DNA from: Desulfoferula mesophila
GTDB taxonomy: Bacteria; Desulfobacterota; Desulfarculia; Desulfarculales; Desulfarculaceae
Direction: 5' to 3'
Assembly: GCF_037076455.1 (NCBI RefSeq)
Contig: NZ_AP028679.1
Span: forward strand, 635,501-699,500
DNA length: 64,000 nucleotides
Every line of letters begins with the position of its first letter. The first letter of the stretch is position 1. This document shows, one piece after another, positions 37,929 through 46,812 of the stretch. A program made the translations under genes and the position numbers. The notes below the pieces were generated by a model. It had not been told where the DNA came from and made no database searches. It saw only the letters and a list, made by a program, of their open reading frames with translations.

Positions 37929-38238
37929 CGTAACCTGCCTCCTTGTTAACAATATGTAGTGAGATCCACGACGGTGATCGCTTATGCGAGGTCGTTTGTC
38001 TTCGTTACTTCCTATTATTGTTACATCCAGGCAATCCTTTTTCCAGATTTCTGTAAAATGCCCCACCATTTTTTATCCAAGTTCGCGGCCTGATCCGACC
38101 CAGGGGACATAGCGCCGGGAGCAACCAAGTTCCGCCCTTTGGGAGCCGCGAAATCCATCGCCCCGGCGGCAATTCATAGATAAAGCTTGCGCCTATATCG
38201 TATAGTCATGGAAAATACCGATGAATAAGGAGGCGCAC
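37929..38238. other. Divergent promoter region between the Rap1a-like and selenoprotein genes
   Basis: A+T-rich at 37940-38080 and around 38170-38215. A TATAGT at 38201-38206 is placed as a -10 box would be for the peroxiredoxin gene, but no matching -35 is clear. No coding content. Confidence 0.4.
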
Positions 38239-38700
38239 ATGCTGCAAAAAGGCGATGCTCTACCAAAGTTCAAGCTACCGGACCAGAGCGGCCAGGAAAA
38301 AACCTTCAAGGACCTTACCGGCAAGAAGGGCTTGGTATTGTTCGTTTATTCGCGCGACAACACCAGCGGCTGAACCACCGAGGCCTCGGAGTTTCAGGAG
38401 AAACTCGCGACGTTCAAGCGCCGGGGATACAACGTGGCCGGGATCAGCCGCGACAAGGTGGCCAGCCACGCCAAGTTCGCGGAAAAACTGGGGCTCAAGT
38501 ATTCCTTGCTGGCCGACCCGGAGACCGAGCTGATGCAGGCCCTGGGGGCCTGGGGCGAAAAAAAGATGTACGGCAAGGTGAGCCAGGGGGCCATCAGGAG
38601 CACCTTTGTGGCCGATGCCACGGGCAAGCTGTCGACGGTCTATCCCAAGGTCAAGGCCAAGGGCCACGCGGAAAAGGTATTGGAAGACCTGAAGGCCTAG
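38239..38700 (+). CDS. Selenocysteine-containing peroxiredoxin (Bcp/PrxQ-like), UGA-encoded Sec45
   Basis: 153 residues if the in-frame TGA at 38371-38373 is read as selenocysteine. The protein reads LQKGDALPKFKLPDQSGQE, then LVLFVYSRDNTSG, Sec45, TTEASEFQEKL, and continues in frame with ISRDKVASHAKFAEKLGLKY and LLADPETELM to a normal stop. Bcp/PrxQ peroxiredoxins have exactly 'P-(T/S)-x-G-C-T-x-E' here, so the TGA sits at the peroxidatic Cys codon. The resolving Cys five residues on is Ser50, and the protein has no Cys at all: a 1-Sec peroxiredoxin that would need an external reductant. A SECIS-like hairpin follows at once. AAGGAGG lies upstream of the ATG. Ordinary callers would report only a C-terminal fragment. 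Confidence 0.9.
38386..38410 (+). ncRNA. Bacterial SECIS element (in the coding sequence)
   Basis: GAGTTTC (38389-38395) and GAAACTC (38400-38406) form a perfect 7-bp stem with the apical loop AGGA, extended by TCG/CGA (38386-38388 and 38408-38410) with one bulged base. The loop GG lies 24-25 bases after the TGA. Position, small loop and loop guanines fit the bacterial SECIS read by SelB. Confidence 0.8.
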
Positions 38701-38845
38701 AACCGGCCGCCTCGACCCGGTCCGCGTTTTACCTGGCGGTTGTAGGCCTTGCAGTCAACGGCCGGCACCAGCCGGCCTCGCCGCGCGAGGTGCGTGAATC
38801 CCCTGCGGGACGGGCCGCCAACCCCCGGTCGTATCGGCCGGGCGC

Positions 38846-40402
38846 TCAGTGGCCTCCGGGCGAAGGACTTTTGCCGATGGGCGGCTTGCGCATGATCCAC
38901 AGGATGCCCACCAGGCCCAGGAAGATGATCATCTGCAAATGGAAGACGTCGTTGAAGGCCATGGCCGTGGCCTGCTTTTGCAGTTGCAGATAGATGACGC
39001 TCAAGGCCCGTTGGGTCTGGTCGCCCACCGAGCCGATCTGATGGGCCAGGGAGCGCTTCAGTTCGGTGAGCCACATCTGCACGGAGGGGTCGTACTGGCT
39101 AAGGTGCTCCACCAGGCGCGACTGGTGAAACTGGGCGCGGCGGGCCAGCATGGTGGTGACAAAGGCCACCCCGAAGGAGCCGCCCAGGTTGCGCAGGAGG
39201 TTGAAGATGGCCGAGGCGTTGTTCATGTGGGGGTTGGGCACGTAGGCCATGGTGACGTAGGCGATGGTCACGAAAAAGAAGGGCATGCCGATGCCCTGGA
39301 TCAGGCGGCCGGTGACGGCGGTGGCCAGGTCTATGTTCAGGTTGAAGCCGGACATGTAAAACACCGAATAGGCGTTGGCCAGCAGCCCGAAGCCCAACAG
39401 GTAGCGGGCGTCCAGGCGCTGGGTGAGCTTGCCGGCTATCGGCAGCACGGCCAGGGTGAGCATGCCCCCCGGCCCCAGCACCACCCCGGCCAAAAAGGCG
39501 GTGTAGCCCATCAGGGTCTGCAGATACAGCGGCAACAGGACGATGGAGCCGAAAAAGGCAAAAAAGCCCAGGAACATCACAACGTTTCCCGTGGCGAAGC
39601 TGCGGTCCTTGAAGATGCGCAAATCCAGGATGGGATGTTCCTGCCTTAGCTCCCAAAACACCAGGGTCACCAGGCAGACCCCGGCCACCACGCTCAAGCC
39701 GATGATGTAGTTGGAGCTGAACCAGTCTTCCATCTGGCCCTTGTCCAGGACGATCTGCAAACAGCCCAGGCCCACGGCCAACAGGGTCAGGCCCAGGTAG
39801 TCCACCTTCATCCCCTTGACCCAGCGCTGCTGATAAGGGGGGTCGAAGACGAAGGATATGATCATCAAAATGGCCAGGATGCCGATGGGCAGGTTGATGT
39901 AGAAGATCCAGCGCCAGGAGTAATGGTCGGTGAGGTAACCGCCCAAGAGCGGCCCCAGGATGGGCCCCACCACCACCCCGATGCCGAAGATGCTCATGGC
40001 CACGCCCCGCTCCTCGGGGGGGAAGGTCTCCATGAGTATGGCCTGGGACATGGGCTGCAGGCCGCCACCGCCCACCCCCTGCACCACCCGGAAGAAGATC
40101 AACTCGGCCAGGCTGGTGGCGGTGCCGCACAATAGCGAGCTGATGGTGAACAGGATCAGCGAAAAGATCAGATAGCGCTTGCGCCCGAAGAGGCGGGCCA
40201 GCCAGCCGCTCATGGGGATCACCACGGCGTTGGCCACCAGGTAGGAGGTGAGCACCCAGGTCACCTCCTCCTGCCCGGCCGAGAGGCTGCCCTGGATATG
40301 GGTCAGCGAGACGTTGGCCACGCTGGTGTCCAGGATCTCGATCAGGGTGGGGATCATGACCGAGGCGGTGATCAGCCATTTGTTGACGTCGGATGGTGCC
40401 AT
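38846..40402 (-). CDS. DHA2-family MFS multidrug exporter (EmrB/QacA-like, 14 helices)
   Basis: 518 residues with 14 predicted helices. DHA2 signatures are present: LDTSVANVSLTHIQGSL in helix 1 (motif D1), WLARLFGRKRYLIFS in the 2-3 loop (motif A) and RVVQGVGGGGLQPMSQAIL in helix 4-5 (motif B/C region). With the HlyD/EmrA-like adaptor encoded 24 bases upstream it would form an EmrAB-type pump that exports hydrophobic compounds across both membranes. It needs an outer-membrane TolC-like partner; the nearest candidate in the window is in the RND operon at 57248-58750. Confidence 0.88.
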   Translation of the reverse strand: MAPSDVNKWLITASVMIPTLIEILDTSVANVSLTHIQGSLSAGQEEVTWVLTSYLVANAVVIPMSGWLARLFGRKRYLIFSLILFTISSLLCGTATSLAELIFFRVVQGVGGGGLQPMSQAILMETFPPEERGVAMSIFGIGVVVGPILGPLLGGYLTDHYSWRWIFYINLPIGILAILMIISFVFDPPYQQRWVKGMKVDYLGLTLLAVGLGCLQIVLDKGQMEDWFSSNYIIGLSVVAGVCLVTLVFWELRQEHPILDLRIFKDRSFATGNVVMFLGFFAFFGSIVLLPLYLQTLMGYTAFLAGVVLGPGGMLTLAVLPIAGKLTQRLDARYLLGFGLLANAYSVFYMSGFNLNIDLATAVTGRLIQGIGMPFFFVTIAYVTMAYVPNPHMNNASAIFNLLRNLGGSFGVAFVTTMLARRAQFHQSRLVEHLSQYDPSVQMWLTELKRSLAHQIGSVGDQTQRALSVIYLQLQKQATAMAFNDVFHLQMIIFLGLVGILWIMRKPPIGKSPSPGGH

Positions 40403-40426
40403 GGGCCTTCCCGGCGCTGGAACGGG

Positions 40427-41716
40427 CTATCGGTTGAGGAAAACCGTGGGCACCGCGCTCATGCCCACCCGCAATATGGGATGCTCGGGCCCCTGGTCGG
40501 TGTCTATGGTTATCTTCACCGGGATGCGCTGGACCACCTTGACGTAGTTGCCGGTGGCGTTTTCCGGCGGGAACAGCGAGAACGCCGCCCCGGTTCCGGA
40601 CATGAGCGAGTTGACCCTGCCCTTGAGCTCCAGGCCGGGGTAGGTGTCGATGGCGATCTTCACCGGCTGTCCCGCCTTGATGCGGGTGAGGTCGGTCTCC
40701 TTGAAGTTGGCGGTGATCCACAGATCGGAGTAATTGAGGGGCACGACGGCCATCAGGGGCTGGCCCTGGGCCACCACCTGGCCAGACTCCACGTTCTTTT
40801 TGGAGATCAGCCCGTGGATCGGGGCCTTGATCTTGGTGTAGCCCAGGTTGAGGCGGGCCTGACGCAAGCGGGCCTTGGCCAGCTTGACCCGTCCCTGCTG
40901 GGCCAGAACCTGGCTGGCCTTGATGCCCGCCAAGTCGTGGCCGGTGGCGGCCAGGGCGATGGCGGCCTGGGCCTTTTCCAAATCAGATCGCAGGGCGTCG
41001 CGCTGCTTGATCGCCGCCGCCTGGCGGTCGCGGGCCCCCCGCTGTTGGGCCTGGGCGGTCTGGAAATTGGCCTCGGCCTCGTCCAGGGAGGCCTGGGCCA
41101 CCGCCTTTTTCTCGCGCAACACCTTGATGCGCTCCAGGCGCAGGGTGGCCAGGCGCTTTAGCGCGGCGGCGCGCTCCAACTCCTGGGTGGCGGCCCGCAC
41201 CTGGCCGTCGGCCGCGGCCAGGTTGTTGCGCAGCGAGGCCAACTCCGCCTTGGCCCCGCGCACCCGCTGCTGGGTCTGGCTCAGCTCCAGGGGAACCCCC
41301 TGCTCCAGGGACTTGAGGGTGGCCTCCGCCTCGGCCAGGGACGCTTCGGCCGAGGCCACCGCCACCTCGTAGTCGGTGGGGTCCAGCACCAGCAAGGTGT
41401 CCCCGGCCTGCACCTGTTGGTTGTCGTCCACCAGCACCTTGACCACGTAGCCGCCCACCCGGGGGGTGATGGGGTAGATGTGGCCGTCCACAAAGGCGTC
41501 GCTGGTGGAGACGCGGTCGCGGCTCCACCAGTAATAGCCCAACCCGCCGGCCAGGATGATCGCCAGCACCGCCAGGATGACCATCAGCTTCAGGGGCTTG
41601 CCTTTGGCGTTTCGCGCGGGACCCTCGCCGTTTGGCGGAGTGGGCGGGGCCTGGCCCGCGGCGTTGCTGGGGGAAGATCCGTCGGCTTTGGGGCGTGATT
41701 GGTTCTGCTGATCCAT
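40427..41716 (-). CDS. HlyD/EmrA-family membrane-fusion protein
   Basis: 429 residues. A Pro/Asn-rich cytoplasmic N terminus, one membrane anchor at about 43-66 (LMVILAVLAIILAGGLGYYW), the first lipoyl half (ITPRVGGYVVKVLVDDNQQV), a long alpha-helical hairpin (about 125-265) and the second lipoyl half (TKIKAPIHGLISKKNVESG). It links the inner-membrane exporter to an outer-membrane channel. It precedes the DHA2 pump on the same strand with a 24-base gap, in the usual emrA-emrB order. TTAGGAAGC is upstream of the ATG. No regulator is adjacent. Confidence 0.88.
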   Translation of the reverse strand: MDQQNQSRPKADGSSPSNAAGQAPPTPPNGEGPARNAKGKPLKLMVILAVLAIILAGGLGYYWWSRDRVSTSDAFVDGHIYPITPRVGGYVVKVLVDDNQQVQAGDTLLVLDPTDYEVAVASAEASLAEAEATLKSLEQGVPLELSQTQQRVRGAKAELASLRNNLAAADGQVRAATQELERAAALKRLATLRLERIKVLREKKAVAQASLDEAEANFQTAQAQQRGARDRQAAAIKQRDALRSDLEKAQAAIALAATGHDLAGIKASQVLAQQGRVKLAKARLRQARLNLGYTKIKAPIHGLISKKNVESGQVVAQGQPLMAVVPLNYSDLWITANFKETDLTRIKAGQPVKIAIDTYPGLELKGRVNSLMSGTGAAFSLFPPENATGNYVKVVQRIPVKITIDTDQGPEHPILRVGMSAVPTVFLNR

Positions 41717-41906
41717 TTGCTTCCTAAGCGCCGAGTTGGGGTTGCACGCGGGTAGGGCATGGGCCGGGCCGATTGGCTTTCGCCTCCAGGCCGGCCGATG
41801 CCCATAGCCAACTATTGTACATTATTGCCCCGCCGCAGTTTAAATAGGTCACCGCGCCGAGGCTGCCCGACCCAGGTGGCGGACGCGGGCCGAACCGTTG
41901 GGGTGC

Positions 41907-43448
41907 TCAGTCCCCGGAGGGAGGCCCGACGGGTTTGGTCTTGGGCCCTTTGGCCGGCCGGGCGCGGCCGGGCCGCCGCAGGCTTACCCGGCCCACCAGG
42001 GCCACGGGAAACTCGGTGAGGCCGCGCAGGCCCCCGGCGGTGGAAAAGTTGCGTAGCTGCTGGGAGACCTGGGCCATGGCCTCGCTGAGCGTTATCTTGC
42101 CCTTTTCGTCGCCGAGCTCTCGCACCCGTCCCAGGCGATACAGGGAGTAGCCGCCCAGCAAAAAGGCGAACATGAAGAAGAAATCCCAGTGTTGGAACTT
42201 GAGCACGTGAAAGACCTGCTCGGAGCCCGGCGCCTCCCAGGTGAAGCTGAGGGAAAGCTTGCGGTCCTTGAAAAAGTCCGCGAAGCGGCCGCCCACCAGG
42301 GGGGCCAGGCTGGCGGCCAGGGAGTTAACCAGGGTGGTGGCGGCCAAGAAGCCCGTGGCCCGGCCCCTGGGGGCCAGCTTGATGGCGATGTTGCCGGTGC
42401 TCAGGTTGGTCCCGGAGGCGGAGATACCCATGGCCACGTGCAGCAGGATCAACAGGGGCATGGTCAGCGCGTGCTCGTGTTCGCCGGGAAAGGTCACGAA
42501 GGTCCAGCCCAGCAGGCAGAAGATGAACAGCGGACCGCTGATGGCCAGCACGGATTTGTTGCTGTAGCGGTCGGAAAGCTTGCCCCAGATCAGGTAGAAG
42601 AACACGCTGACCAGTTGGCTGAGGGCCCCCAGGGCGATGACGTAGGTCATGCTGTAGCCCAAACGCTTCAGCATGTAGACCGTGAAAAAAGGGGCCGCCA
42701 GGTTTACCGCAAAGTTCCAGGAGCCCAGAAAGTAGATCAAGTTCCTGAAGTTGGCGTCCTTAAAGGGCTCCAGCAGCAGGGCGATGAGGCCGATCTTGCG
42801 CCGGGGCATGGGCACTTCGGGAATGCGGCCGATGAAATAGATGGCCAGCACCCCGGCCCCGATCCCCAGCAGGAAGATGATGCTGTAGCCGTATTCCGGG
42901 TGTGCGGGTTCCGCGCCCTTCCACCAGTCCAGGAAAACCGCCGCTCCCAGGCTGAGAACCATGGCGGTCAGGGTGGCGTAGGCGTGGCGCTTGGAATAAA
43001 AGCTGCCCAGGTTGTCGCTGGGCACCAGATCGCGCATCCAGGAGTTCCAGGCGCTGTTGCTCAGGGAGCTGCCCAGGTTTTTGATGAGCAGCATGGCCAT
43101 GATGACGTAGAGGGCGAGGGTGGGGGCCAGCAACACCGGGGCCAGGGCAAGGACGAACAGGCATGCCCGCGCCACCGCGGCCCCCAAAATGGTCAGGGCC
43201 TTGCGACGCCGCGTCTTTTGCACCAGGTAGACCCAGGGGATCTGGGCCAATTGGGTTAGCGGTGGGATGGCGGCCAAGATGCCGATCTGCAGGTTGTCCG
43301 CCCCCAGGCGGAGGGCCAGGGCCACCAGGAAGGTGCCTCCGGTCAGGGTGAGCATAGCCTGGAGGGCCAGGCCCTGCCAGGTCACCATGCGCAGCCCCTG
43401 GGCCAGCTGCTGATCGCTGGTTGAGCTAGGCGCGTCTTTGGTGGCCAT
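41907..43448 (-). CDS. MFS transporter of unknown substrate
   Basis: 513 residues, 12 helices plus a C-terminal hydrophilic tail of about 85 residues rich in Arg/Lys/Pro. Motif-like segments include WVYLVQKTRRRKALTILGAA in the 2-3 loop and YLIWGKLSDRYSNKSVLAIS in the second half (the motif A repeat). The WNSWMRDLVPSDNLGSFYSK loop is typical of a distinct MFS subgroup common in soil and deltaproteobacterial genomes. The ATG at 43448 with GGGAGC upstream is preferred to the TTG one codon earlier. It lies 190 bases upstream of the emrA-like gene on the same strand; operon membership is uncertain. Confidence 0.78.
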   Translation of the reverse strand: MATKDAPSSTSDQQLAQGLRMVTWQGLALQAMLTLTGGTFLVALALRLGADNLQIGILAAIPPLTQLAQIPWVYLVQKTRRRKALTILGAAVARACLFVLALAPVLLAPTLALYVIMAMLLIKNLGSSLSNSAWNSWMRDLVPSDNLGSFYSKRHAYATLTAMVLSLGAAVFLDWWKGAEPAHPEYGYSIIFLLGIGAGVLAIYFIGRIPEVPMPRRKIGLIALLLEPFKDANFRNLIYFLGSWNFAVNLAAPFFTVYMLKRLGYSMTYVIALGALSQLVSVFFYLIWGKLSDRYSNKSVLAISGPLFIFCLLGWTFVTFPGEHEHALTMPLLILLHVAMGISASGTNLSTGNIAIKLAPRGRATGFLAATTLVNSLAASLAPLVGGRFADFFKDRKLSLSFTWEAPGSEQVFHVLKFQHWDFFFMFAFLLGGYSLYRLGRVRELGDEKGKITLSEAMAQVSQQLRNFSTAGGLRGLTEFPVALVGRVSLRRPGRARPAKGPKTKPVGPPSGD

Positions 43449-43548
43449 CAAGCTCCCTCGGGTGATGGAGCCATTTTACTACCGTGCGCGGGCCGAAACC
43501 AAGAGGGCCAAACGCCGGGAACTACGCCAAAAAAACGGGACGCCCGCC

Positions 43549-44460
43549 CTAGGCCTTGTGTTTGATGAAGGTGCCGCGCTCGTATTCCTCAAAGGCCTGG
43601 CGCAGCTCCTGGTTGGTGTTCATGACGATGGGGCCGTACCAGGCCACGGGTTCGCTCAGGGGGCGGCCGGAGACCAGCAGGAAGCGCACCGGTTGGTCCT
43701 CGGTGATCACCGCGATCTCCTCCCCGTCCTCGAACAACGCCAGCTCCCGGTTGACCAGCAAGGGGTCGCGCCGCATGTCGAAATAGTTGCGGCCCTCCAC
43801 CTGGTAGCTGAAGGGGTCTTTTTCGGTGCAGAAATAGGCCTCGCCGGCGATGACGTAGGCAAAGACGGTGTGCCCCGGAGGGGTGGGCAGGCGGGTCTCG
43901 GTGTGGGCCGGGACGCTCACGTCCAGGTAGCGCGGGTCGGTGACGATGTCGCGCACCGGGCCGCTCACCCCGGCCACTTGGCCGCAGATCACCTTGGCCC
44001 GCGCCCCGTCCGCCAGCTCGGCCTCGGGTATCTCCCCGGCCAGCACCCCCTGGTAGCGCGGATCGATCATCTTGTGGGCGGCCGGGAGGTTGGCCCAAAG
44101 CTGGAAGCCGTACATGCGGCCCTGGCCGTCGCCCTGGGGCATCTCCTGGTGGATGATGCCGCTGCCCGCGGTCATCCACTGCACGTCGCCCCGGCCGATG
44201 ACCCCCTGGTTTCCCAGGCTGTCGCCGTGCTCCACGTCGCCCTCCAGCACGTAGGTGATGGTCTCGATGCCCCGGTGAGGGTGCCAGGGGAAGCCCTTGC
44301 GGTAGTGCTCCGGGGTGTCGGAGCGGAAATCGTCCAAGAGCAGGAAGGGGTCCAGCAGGGGAACCTCGCTGAAGCCGAAGACGCGGTTCAGGTGCACCCC
44401 GGCCCCTTCCAGGGTGGGTTTGTCCTTGAGGACCTTGCTGATTTTGCGGGTAATGGGCAT
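43549..44460 (-). CDS. Pirin family protein (bicupin)
   Basis: 303 residues forming two cupin domains. The N-terminal metal site of pirins is seen as FPWHPHRGIETITYVLEG, GDVEHGDSLG and WMTAGSGIIHQEMP (His, His and His/Glu ligands). Pirins bind iron or other metals; some have quercetinase activity and some affect transcription. Nothing nearby narrows the role. The ATG at 44460 has AAGGAGGCAACCC upstream. Confidence 0.9.
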   Translation of the reverse strand: MPITRKISKVLKDKPTLEGAGVHLNRVFGFSEVPLLDPFLLLDDFRSDTPEHYRKGFPWHPHRGIETITYVLEGDVEHGDSLGNQGVIGRGDVQWMTAGSGIIHQEMPQGDGQGRMYGFQLWANLPAAHKMIDPRYQGVLAGEIPEAELADGARAKVICGQVAGVSGPVRDIVTDPRYLDVSVPAHTETRLPTPPGHTVFAYVIAGEAYFCTEKDPFSYQVEGRNYFDMRRDPLLVNRELALFEDGEEIAVITEDQPVRFLLVSGRPLSEPVAWYGPIVMNTNQELRQAFEEYERGTFIKHKA

Positions 44461-44663
44461 GGGTTGCCTCCTTCCGGTTTGGCCTGGACAAACGCGCCGC
44501 TTTCATTCAGGTTAGCACCACCGGGCGGCGCAAGGGAACGGGAGGCGGCGGGGCCTTCGGCTCAGACTACCCCAATATGCTACCCTGGTCTTGGCGGTTC
44601 AGCGGTCGATTCATCAGACGTATTTGCGCCTTTATTCCCGGCAAGAAGACGAGGAAAAATCAT

Positions 44664-45569
44664 ATGCGGGCATCCGTGGGTTTGGTGGGCTGCGGCAACT
44701 GGGGCAAGAACATCCTGCGCGATCTGCTTAAACTCCAAGCCAGGGTCCACGTGGCCGACCCCGACCCGGGGGCTCGCCAAAGGGCCACTGGTATGGGTGC
44801 CGAGGCGGTGGTGGCCCACAGCGACCAGCTGCCCGAGCTGGACGGCTATGTGCTTGCGGTTCCCATTGATCTCCTGGCGAGCGAAGCGCGCGGGCTTTTG
44901 GTCCGGTCGGGGCCCATATTTTCGGAAAAAACCCTGTGCAGCACCCTGGCCCAGGCCGACGAACTGGCGAACGCCGGGGCCCAGGGCCGGGTTTTCGTCA
45001 TGCACAAGTGGGAATACCACCAGGGCGTGCGGCTGCTGCGCAGCCTGGCGCAAGACGGCAAAATCGGGCGCTTGGCGGAAATACAGTGCTATCGGCACAA
45101 CTGGGCCGCGGATATGCACGGAGGGGACGTGCTGTCGTGCCTGGCGGTGCACGACCTGACCATCATCCGCCACGTGCTGGGCGAAATCCCCACGCCGCAG
45201 TGCTCCTACCTGAGCCGGGAAGGCGGTTTGGCCACCGGCATCTGCGCGGTGCTGGGGCGGGGGCTGCGGGCGGTGCTCAGCGTCAGCGCCCGCCATGCCG
45301 GGTATTATCGCACAGTCTGCCTGCACGGATCGCGAGGGACCCTGGCCCTGGTCGATCCCCTGGCCGATCACGTCATATACCGGGACGCGGCCGGGGAGGA
45401 GAAGATTCCTTTCCAAAACTCCATGCCCCTGTTCGACGAACTGGCCGAGTTCCTGGGCTACCTGCGGGGGGGCGGGGAGCCACGCTGCGGCCTGGAGCGG
45501 GCCAGGGAGGTGGCCCGAGCCTTGGACGGCCTGCGCGCGGTGGAGCTAGGCGCCGAGCCGGCCGGATGA
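44664..45569 (+). CDS. Gfo/Idh/MocA family oxidoreductase
   Basis: 301 residues. The Rossmann motif is VGLVGCGNWGKNILRD near the N terminus. The usual EKP is present as SEKTL (Pro changed to Thr), keeping the catalytic-type lysine, and the C-terminal alpha/beta domain has HNWAADMHGGDVLSCLAVHD, a substrate-site helix typical of sugar dehydrogenases. It would oxidise or reduce a sugar or nucleotide sugar with NAD(P). The ATG at 44664 (GAGG upstream) is preferred to the longer frame. It heads a same-strand trio with a radical SAM protein and a GT2 enzyme, so a sugar-modification pathway is likely. Confidence 0.8.
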   Translation: MRASVGLVGCGNWGKNILRDLLKLQARVHVADPDPGARQRATGMGAEAVVAHSDQLPELDGYVLAVPIDLLASEARGLLVRSGPIFSEKTLCSTLAQADELANAGAQGRVFVMHKWEYHQGVRLLRSLAQDGKIGRLAEIQCYRHNWAADMHGGDVLSCLAVHDLTIIRHVLGEIPTPQCSYLSREGGLATGICAVLGRGLRAVLSVSARHAGYYRTVCLHGSRGTLALVDPLADHVIYRDAAGEEKIPFQNSMPLFDELAEFLGYLRGGGEPRCGLERAREVARALDGLRAVELGAEPAG

Positions 45570-45726
45570 TCCCCGACAATTCGCCTCGGCTGCTTTCAAG
45601 GTAACAGCGGGGCCGCCGGGAACCGCAGTTGGCGAGACGCCCAACAGCAAGATAACGCGCGTAACCCGGCTACGGACGGTGGACGATCCCGGCAGCGCAA
45701 TTAACTGTTTCTTGTAAAGGGATGAC

Positions 45727-46794
45727 ATGAGCAAAACGCAAAAGCAGGTCTTTTCGCCGAACAAATTGGCGGTAAACCGTGAGCGAGTGGAGGCTTATTG
45801 CCGCAATGAACCGATTTACCCGGTGACCATGGAACTGGACCTGACCCAAAAATGCACCCGGAGCTGCCCCAACTGTCCCTACGGCGCCGCTCGGCGCCCC
45901 GGCCTAACCCTTTCATTGGAGTTTTTGGCAAAGCTGTTCGCCGTCCTGGGCCCTCATGTCCCCGGCCTGGTGCTCAGCGGGGGCGAGCCCACCTCTGTGC
46001 CCTATTATCCCGAGGTGTTGGCCTTGGCCCGGCAAAGCGGCTTCCGGGAGATCTGCACCATCACCAACGGCTCCCTGCTGCATGAGCCCAGGGTGCAGGA
46101 CGCGCTGCTGCAACACGCCACCGCGGTGCGGGTGTCGCTTTACGACTGGCAGGAGGGGGAAAGCCCCTATTTCCGGCAAAGCCTGCAAAGCCTGGCGGTC
46201 CTCAAGCAAAGGGCCGTGGCCGAGGGCAGCACCTTGTCCATCGCCGCCAGCCTGCTCACCCACGGCGATTGGGCGGATCGCCTGGAGCCGGTGGGGCGCC
46301 AGGCCCTGGCCACGGGGGTGGATTGGCTCTACTTCCACCCCTATTGCATCGACTGGGACACGGAAAGCCCCTATCAGGCGTCCCAGGAGGGAGTGCTGCA
46401 AGCGGTGGAGCGCCTCCAGAGCAACAACGGCTATCCCGGGGAGGTCCAGTTCCCCTACGCGCGCTACGAGCGGACTCCCCTGGAGTTCGCCAAGCTGCAC
46501 GCGGGCCATTTCCTGCTGCAGGTGGGGGCCGACGGGATCAACTACGCCGGGCCGGAGTGCAAGTACGAGCCGGACTACGCCCTGCTGGACCTGAACCAAT
46601 ACCTGGAAGAGGATTTCTTGTGGCTACCGGAGCGTAGCGCCAAACTGGCCGCGATGAACTCGGATAACTACCGGCCCATCGGCACCCGCCACCGCCCCCC
46701 CATCATCAGCGCCTATGTCCAGTCGGTGATGGATGGCCGGGCGCCGCAGGCGCGGAGCCAGGCCGGGGCTTTTCACCAGCCCAACGTCATCTGA
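45727..46794 (+). CDS. Radical SAM protein
   Basis: 355 residues with a standard radical SAM core. The [4Fe-4S] motif is CTRSCPNC (C43, C47, C50), followed by LVLSGGEPTS at 82-90 (SAM amino-group site) and ICTITNGSLL. The C-terminal region holds PYCIDWDTESPYQ and YAGPECKYEPDY with extra Cys residues, but not the clear CxxC...C set of a SPASM domain. The reaction is unknown. Sitting between a sugar oxidoreductase and a glycosyltransferase it may act on a sugar or on a peptide to be glycosylated; this is inference. AAGGGATGAC precedes the ATG. Confidence 0.82.
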   Translation: MSKTQKQVFSPNKLAVNRERVEAYCRNEPIYPVTMELDLTQKCTRSCPNCPYGAARRPGLTLSLEFLAKLFAVLGPHVPGLVLSGGEPTSVPYYPEVLALARQSGFREICTITNGSLLHEPRVQDALLQHATAVRVSLYDWQEGESPYFRQSLQSLAVLKQRAVAEGSTLSIAASLLTHGDWADRLEPVGRQALATGVDWLYFHPYCIDWDTESPYQASQEGVLQAVERLQSNNGYPGEVQFPYARYERTPLEFAKLHAGHFLLQVGADGINYAGPECKYEPDYALLDLNQYLEEDFLWLPERSAKLAAMNSDNYRPIGTRHRPPIISAYVQSVMDGRAPQARSQAGAFHQPNVI

Positions 46795-46812
46795 GGCGGG
46801 AGGGAGGCAGGC

